Source: Candidatus Aenigmatarchaeota archaeon (GTDB taxonomy: Archaea; Aenigmatarchaeota; Aenigmatarchaeia; GW2011-AR5). From it: a DNA stretch of 8,309 nt. This document shows positions 6,146 to 8,309 of the stretch, piece by piece. Position 1 is the first letter of the stretch, and every line of letters begins with the position of its first letter. The position numbers and the translations under genes are program-made. The notes beneath the pieces were generated by a model. That model made no database searches and was not told the origin of the DNA. It saw nothing but the letters and a program-made list of their open reading frames with translations. The stretch lies in contig JACQIE010000062.1 in assembly GCA_016198645.1 (NCBI GenBank), positions 1 through 8,309 on the forward strand. The letters run 5' to 3'.

Positions 6146-6175
6146 CACGAACTGCATTCCCGGAATCGAATCGTC

Positions 6176-6183
6176 TTTATAAA
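6176..6183 (+). promoter_or_regulatory. TATA box of the eS6-aIF2 gamma operon
   Basis: TTTATAAA is a strong archaeal TATA box. Transcription would start near 6203-6207, giving a leader of about 40 bases before the eS6 start at 6245. This differs from the leaderless layout of most genes in the window. A seven-codon frame (6203-6226) begins at the predicted transcript 5' end. Confidence 0.6.
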
Positions 6184-6231
6184 CATTTTCTTCCCATATT
6201 AAATGAAGCCATTAACCCGGCTCTGACAACT

Positions 6232-6238
6232 GGGGGTG
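6232..6238 (+). promoter_or_regulatory. Shine-Dalgarno site of the eS6 gene
   Basis: GGGGGTG differs by one base from GGAGGTG, the complement of the archaeal 16S rRNA tail, and ends six bases before ATG 6245. It fixes the eS6 start and shows that this mRNA is leadered. Confidence 0.6.
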
Positions 6239-6244
6239 TGTTGA

Positions 6245-6649
6245 ATGAAATTTGTTGTAAGTCACGGTGCAAAGTCCTGCCAGATAGAGAAGGACGTGCC
6301 TGTAACGGGAAAGAAAATCGGGGACGCGCTGGAAGGTTCGCTTCTCGGCATGGACGGCTACAAGCTTGTCATAACCGGCGGCTCCGACAAGGCGGGCTTC
6401 CCGATGAATAAAGACATGGAGAATCAGGGAAAGAAAAGAATGCTTGTGTATCCCGGCTTTGGCTTTGACGGTCTCAAGAAAATAAAGAAGCTCACGTTCC
6501 GCCACGAAGGAATGCAGCGCAGGAAAAGCATGCGCGGCAACGTCGTTTCCATGGAAACCGCCCAGATAAACTGCAAAGTCGTGGAAGCCGGCGCGAAGCC
6601 GTTTGATGAATACGTGCCCAAAGCGGCGAAGAAAGAGGAGAAAGGGTGA
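6245..6649 (+). CDS. rps6e: 30S ribosomal protein eS6
   Basis: A 134-residue ribosomal protein of the small subunit, within the usual archaeal length for eS6. The family signature is clear: GKKIGDALEGSLLGMDGYKL (22-41), then ITGGSDKAGFPM (43-54), KKRMLV (63-68) and the basic RRKSMRGNVVS (92-102). These form the eS6 beta-barrel core that binds 16S rRNA. The long phosphorylated C-terminal helix of eukaryotic eS6 is absent, as in other archaea; instead there is a short Lys/Glu tail. The GGGGGTG site six bases ahead supports ATG 6245. It is the first gene of an operon with aIF2 gamma, a gene pairing found in other archaea. Its stop codon is part of the GGTGA that serves as the next gene's ribosome binding site, so the two are probably translationally coupled. 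Confidence 0.95.
   Translation: MKFVVSHGAKSCQIEKDVPVTGKKIGDALEGSLLGMDGYKLVITGGSDKAGFPMNKDMENQGKKRMLVYPGFGFDGLKKIKKLTFRHEGMQRRKSMRGNVVSMETAQINCKVVEAGAKPFDEYVPKAAKKEEKG
6645..6649 (+). promoter_or_regulatory. Shine-Dalgarno site of aIF2 gamma inside the eS6 stop region
   Basis: GGTGA, an exact archaeal Shine-Dalgarno core, ends ten bases before GTG 6660, and its TGA is the eS6 stop codon. It supports the GTG start over the in-frame TTG 6603 and ATG 6606, and suggests that ribosomes ending eS6 can restart on aIF2 gamma. Confidence 0.6.
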
Positions 6650-6659
6650 CTTTTTTCCC

Positions 6660-7856
6660 GTGAAGCTTGCGCCGGAAGTTAACATAGGCACGCTTGGTCA
6701 CGTTGACCATGGAAAGACGACCCTCGTTAACGCTCTTACAGGCTTGTGGACAGACCGCCACAGCGAGGAGCGGAAAAGAGGAATAACTATAAGGCTCGGA
6801 TATGCCGACGCGACTTTTTATTATTGCGAGAAGGAAAAAAAGTATGCCAATAGCGCCAAATGCCCGTCATGCTTCGGCGAATGCGTGCCGAAGCGTGCCG
6901 TCTCTTTCGTTGATTCGCCCGGGCACGAAACGCTGATGGCTACCGTGCTATCGGGCACGGCACTGATGGACGGCGCGCTGTTGCTTATCGCCGCTAATGA
7001 AAAATGTCCGAAGCCCCAGACAGCTGAACACCTGAAAGCGCTGGACATATCCGGCATTAAGAATGTCGTAATCGTCCAGAACAAGGTCGACCTCGTCTCC
7101 GAGCAGCGGGCAAAGGAAAGTTACGAGGAAATAAAAAGGTTCGTGAAAGGAACCGTAGCCGAGAGCGCCCCGATAATCCCGATAAGCGCAGCTCACGGCA
7201 TAAACATAGATATGCTCATGGAAGCGATAGAAACGCACATACCCACGCCCGAGCGCGATAAAGGCGAGCCGGTATTTTACGTGGCGCGCAGCTTCGACAT
7301 CAACAAGCCGGGCGACGATTACCGCGAGCTTCGGGGCGCCGTGCTTGGAGGCTCCGTGGTTTCCGGCTCCTTCGCCGTAGGCGACGAAATAGAAATAACT
7401 CCCGGCGCGCCGCTTGCCGGCGCGTGGAAACCGTTGAAGACGAAAATAAAGGGCATCGTGAAATTTGGCGAGCGCGTCAATAAAGCCGAGCCCGGCGGGC
7501 TTGCGGCAATAGAAACGTCCCTCGATCCGGCTCTCGCCAAGAGCGACGGCCTGGCAGGCAATGTTATGTCTTTGCCCGGCAAATTCAGTGCGGTGAGCGA
7601 AATAAAATTAACTCCTCATCTGTTTGACCACGTTATAGGAATATCCGGGCAGGAAAAAGTCCCGCCCATGAGGACGGGCGACACGCTCATGATAACCTGC
7701 GCGATTTCCAAAACCGTGGGCGTAGTCGCTTCCGCAGGAAAAGAAGTCCTTGTAAAGGTCAAGATTCCGGTTGCCGCAAGAAAAGGCGACCGCCTCTCGC
7801 TTTCAAAGCACATCGGCGGCAGATGGCACTTGATTGGATACGGAATTGTGGCATGA
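6660..7856 (+). CDS. eif2g: Translation initiation factor aIF2 subunit gamma
   Basis: A 398-residue translational GTPase, close to the usual archaeal length. With aIF2 alpha and beta it brings Met-tRNAi to the 30S subunit. G1 GHVDHGKT (13-20), the switch 1 region with RGITIRLGYAD (40-50), G3 DSPGHE (85-90), G4 NKVD (141-144) and G5 SAAH (176-179) are all intact. The segment TDRHSEERKRGI (31-42) is specific to the eIF2 gamma family against EF-Tu. Domains II and III follow (about 200-398; FYVARSFDINKPG, VFGISG-type and PVAARKGDRLSLSK motifs). The zinc knuckle is atypical: its four cysteines (56, 68, 71, 75) are spaced C-X11-C-X2-C-X3-C, not two CxxC pairs. The GTG start at 6660 gives the normal short N-terminus before PEVNIG; upstream starts would add a basic stretch read from the eS6 tail. 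It is cotranscribed with eS6. Confidence 0.95.
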   Translation: MKLAPEVNIGTLGHVDHGKTTLVNALTGLWTDRHSEERKRGITIRLGYADATFYYCEKEKKYANSAKCPSCFGECVPKRAVSFVDSPGHETLMATVLSGTALMDGALLLIAANEKCPKPQTAEHLKALDISGIKNVVIVQNKVDLVSEQRAKESYEEIKRFVKGTVAESAPIIPISAAHGINIDMLMEAIETHIPTPERDKGEPVFYVARSFDINKPGDDYRELRGAVLGGSVVSGSFAVGDEIEITPGAPLAGAWKPLKTKIKGIVKFGERVNKAEPGGLAAIETSLDPALAKSDGLAGNVMSLPGKFSAVSEIKLTPHLFDHVIGISGQEKVPPMRTGDTLMITCAISKTVGVVASAGKEVLVKVKIPVAARKGDRLSLSKHIGGRWHLIGYGIVA

Positions 7857-7865
7857 CGGATGTAA

Positions 7866-7895
7866 ACTACCCGCCACTAAAGTGGCGGGGTTAGT
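7866..7895. repeat. Perfect 8-bp hairpin resembling an IS200/IS605 end palindrome
   Basis: CCCGCCAC (7870-7877) and GTGGCGGG (7882-7889) form a perfect stem with a TAAA loop. ACTA (7866-7869) and TAGT (7892-7895) extend it across a two-base bulge. Palindromes of the form ACTACCC...TAAA...GGG are common near the ends of IS200/IS605 and IS1341-type elements; that match is from memory. Lying ten bases after the aIF2 gamma stop codon, it could also protect or help form the 3' end of that mRNA. Confidence 0.6.
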
Positions 7896-7914
7896 AAAGA
7901 GAGGGAAAGGACTC

Positions 7915-7926
7915 ACCGTGCACGGT
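7915..7926. repeat. 12-bp perfect palindrome
   Basis: ACCGTGCACGGT is identical to its own reverse complement. With no spacer it could not form a tight hairpin, so it may be a dimeric protein site, a structural element of a longer RNA, or chance. Its CGGTTCA extension recurs 20 bases downstream. Confidence 0.5.
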
Positions 7927-7962
7927 TCAATTTTTGACGGGGCGGTTCATCTCAAGCTTTAT

Positions 7963-7988
7963 TACGAGGAATCTTTGAATTCCTCGTA
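7963..7988. repeat. Perfect 10-bp hairpin with 6-base loop (first of pair)
   Basis: TACGAGGAAT (7963-7972) pairs without mismatch with ATTCCTCGTA (7979-7988) around the loop CTTTGA. It ends four bases before a second hairpin of the same stem and loop size. No poly-T tract follows, so it is not a typical intrinsic terminator. Confidence 0.75.
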
Positions 7989-7992
7989 TACC

Positions 7993-8018
7993 CAAAGACT
8001 TTCTACAAAAAGTCTTTG
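7993..8018. repeat. Perfect 10-bp hairpin with 6-base loop (second of pair)
   Basis: CAAAGACTTT (7993-8002) pairs perfectly with AAAGTCTTTG (8009-8018) around the loop CTACAA. Stem and loop lengths equal those of the hairpin just upstream, but the stem sequence is unrelated, so the shape and not the sequence is repeated. CAAAG at its 5' side is also complementary to CTTTG in the first loop. Confidence 0.75.
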
Positions 8019-8055
8019 TTGTACTTGTTTACAGTTTAATCAGGGAATGGCACAC

Positions 8056-8145
8056 TAACCCGCCTTTGTTTCATCCACCCGCTACGTGGTGTATGACGCA
8101 CAGTTGTGCGTCCAATTGCTTCGGTGGTTTCCAATATGCGGGTTA
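8056..8145. repeat. 8-bp long-range inverted repeat enclosing smaller hairpins
   Basis: TAACCCGC (8056-8063) and GCGGGTTA (8138-8145) are perfect complements 74 bases apart. Between them CCACC (8075-8079) can pair with GGTGG (8123-8127), and GACGCAC (8095-8101) with GTGCGTC (8106-8112) around AGTT, giving a nested multi-stem fold. The right arm overlaps the TATA box of the GNAT gene by three bases. Confidence 0.6.
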
Positions 8146-8150
8146 TAAAA
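8143..8150 (+). promoter_or_regulatory. TATA box of the GNAT gene
   Basis: TTATAAAA is centred 26-27 bases before ATG 8173, consistent with a leaderless mRNA. Its first bases are the end of the inverted-repeat arm at 8138-8145, so the element and the promoter share sequence. Confidence 0.6.
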
Positions 8151-8172
8151 GTCGTTGGGCCAATTTATTTTT

Positions 8173-8309
8173 ATGATAATAAGGCGTGCAACGAAAGAAG
8201 ACTTGCCGGCATGCGAAAATATGAGCCGGATAGAAGAATTTCGCATGGCGCACGGCGAATACCCGTCGTCCGACATACTTAGCAATTACGTGAACGGGCT
8301 GTTTCTCGT
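8173..8309 (+). CDS. GNAT family N-acetyltransferase, N-terminal part (cut by window end)
   Basis: The first 45 codons of a gene that runs off the right edge. The opening MIIRRATKEDLPACENMSRI is the typical beta1-alpha1 start of GNAT acetyltransferases (I-R-x-A-T-x-x-D), which transfer an acetyl group from acetyl-CoA to an amine. The acetyl-CoA-binding Q/RxxGxG/A motif would lie beyond the window, so the substrate cannot be guessed; RimI-like protein acetylation is only one option. ATG 8173 is supported by the TATA box 26-27 bases upstream and no Shine-Dalgarno site is evident. It may depend on the structured region upstream, whose last inverted-repeat arm runs into its promoter. Confidence 0.72.
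   Translation, partial: MIIRRATKEDLPACENMSRIEEFRMAHGEYPSSDILSNYVNGLFL

Larger units (their letters stand above)
7857..8172. other. Gene-free, hairpin-rich intergenic region; candidate mobile element or structured RNA
   Basis: This 316-base gap contains no convincing gene but many perfect inverted repeats. In order they are a hairpin at 7866-7895, a 12-bp palindrome at 7915-7926, hairpins at 7963-7988 and 7993-8018, and a long-range inverted repeat at 8056-8145 enclosing a hairpin at 8095-8112. CGGTTCA occurs twice, 20 bases apart (7923-7929 and 7943-7949). GCGGG(G)TTA occurs three times (7886-7893 and 8138-8145 on plus; 8056-8063 on minus). The first hairpin resembles the subterminal palindromes of IS200/IS605 elements, which move as single strands and leave no target duplication. 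No transposase is present, so a non-autonomous derivative of about 280 bp, an orphan omega-like RNA, or another structured RNA are the main options. Confidence 0.55.

Noticed and set aside
5441..6157. Minus-strand open frames of 126, 103 and 62 codons
   Set aside because: They overlap the 214-residue orphan, whose plus-strand frame has a near-ideal TATA box; the minus-strand frames have none visible.
6603..6659. N-terminal extension of aIF2 gamma from TTG 6603 or ATG 6606
   Set aside because: The extra residues are the eS6 tail read in another frame, homologues start shortly before PEVNIG, and GGTGA sits ten bases before GTG 6660.
7993..8023. H-type pseudoknot between loop TACAA (8004-8008) and TTGTA (8019-8023)
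   Set aside because: No bases are left between the end of the 10-bp stem and TTGTA to cross that stem, so the full pseudoknot is sterically unlikely. It could only be an alternative pairing.
7834..8058. Open frame of 74 codons over the end of aIF2 gamma and the hairpin region
   Set aside because: It starts inside aIF2 gamma out of frame, and its codons are laid across perfect hairpins. It matches no recognisable transposase or other protein.
7857..8172. tRNA, H/ACA RNA, RNase P or SRP RNA in the hairpin region
   Set aside because: GGTTCAA at 7924-7930 recalls a T-loop, but no acceptor or anticodon arms fit. The perfect 10-bp stems lack the internal loop and K-turn of H/ACA RNAs. The GAGGGAAAGG stretch is not followed by other RNase P or SRP core elements.
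8082..8285. Minus-strand open frame of 67 codons
   Set aside because: It overlaps the GNAT start, its promoter and the inverted repeat on the opposite strand, with no promoter or recognisable sequence of its own.
1..8309. CRISPR array, toxin-antitoxin pair or defence genes
   Set aside because: No regularly spaced direct repeats and no recognisable Cas, toxin, nuclease or restriction motifs were found. The hairpins at 7963-8018 differ in sequence and are not array repeats.

Overview
The window is archaeal. It carries the pair of genes for ribosomal protein eS6 and translation initiation factor aIF2 gamma, which bacteria lack, together with an Lrp/AsnC regulator. Most genes have an archaeal TATA element (TTTAAATA type) 24-27 bases in front of the start codon, which implies leaderless mRNAs. 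The compact layout, many short orphan genes and a tandem ThyX-like protein would fit a DPANN-type archaeon (Micrarchaeota or Diapherotrites-like), but that placement is an inference and no rRNA is present to confirm it.

Layout. An Lrp/AsnC regulator (minus, 66-560) diverges from a polytopic membrane protein (661-1407). The intergene holds a long AT-rich dyad over the regulator's TATA box. A small secreted four-cysteine protein (1431-1949) follows and converges, with only two bases between stop codons, on a two-domain ThyX-like protein (minus, 1952-3544). In the ThyX-like protein the family's signature motif is divided between the two halves. Positions 3648-6145 hold four genes without clear function, each with its own promoter: a soluble 280-residue orphan of lower GC, a small membrane protein, a small SH3-like protein and a 214-residue orphan. 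Then come eS6 (6245-6649) and aIF2 gamma (6660-7856), the two genes here that clearly use Shine-Dalgarno sites. The window ends in the first 45 codons of a GNAT acetyltransferase (8173 onward).

The most unusual stretch is 7857-8172, between aIF2 gamma and the GNAT gene. It has no convincing gene but is packed with perfect inverted repeats: an 8-bp hairpin resembling the subterminal palindromes of IS200/IS605 elements, a 12-bp palindrome, two consecutive perfect 10-bp hairpins with 6-base loops, a 7-bp hairpin, and an 8-bp long-range inverted repeat whose right arm runs into the GNAT TATA box. It could be a non-autonomous IS200/IS605-type element, an orphan omega-like RNA, or another structured RNA. 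The sequence alone does not decide.

How the genes work together. eS6 and aIF2 gamma form a translation operon with coupled initiation. The Lrp regulator probably controls itself and possibly its divergent membrane neighbour. The ThyX-like protein would act in dTMP synthesis if it is catalytic. No functional link among the orphan genes can be read from the sequence.
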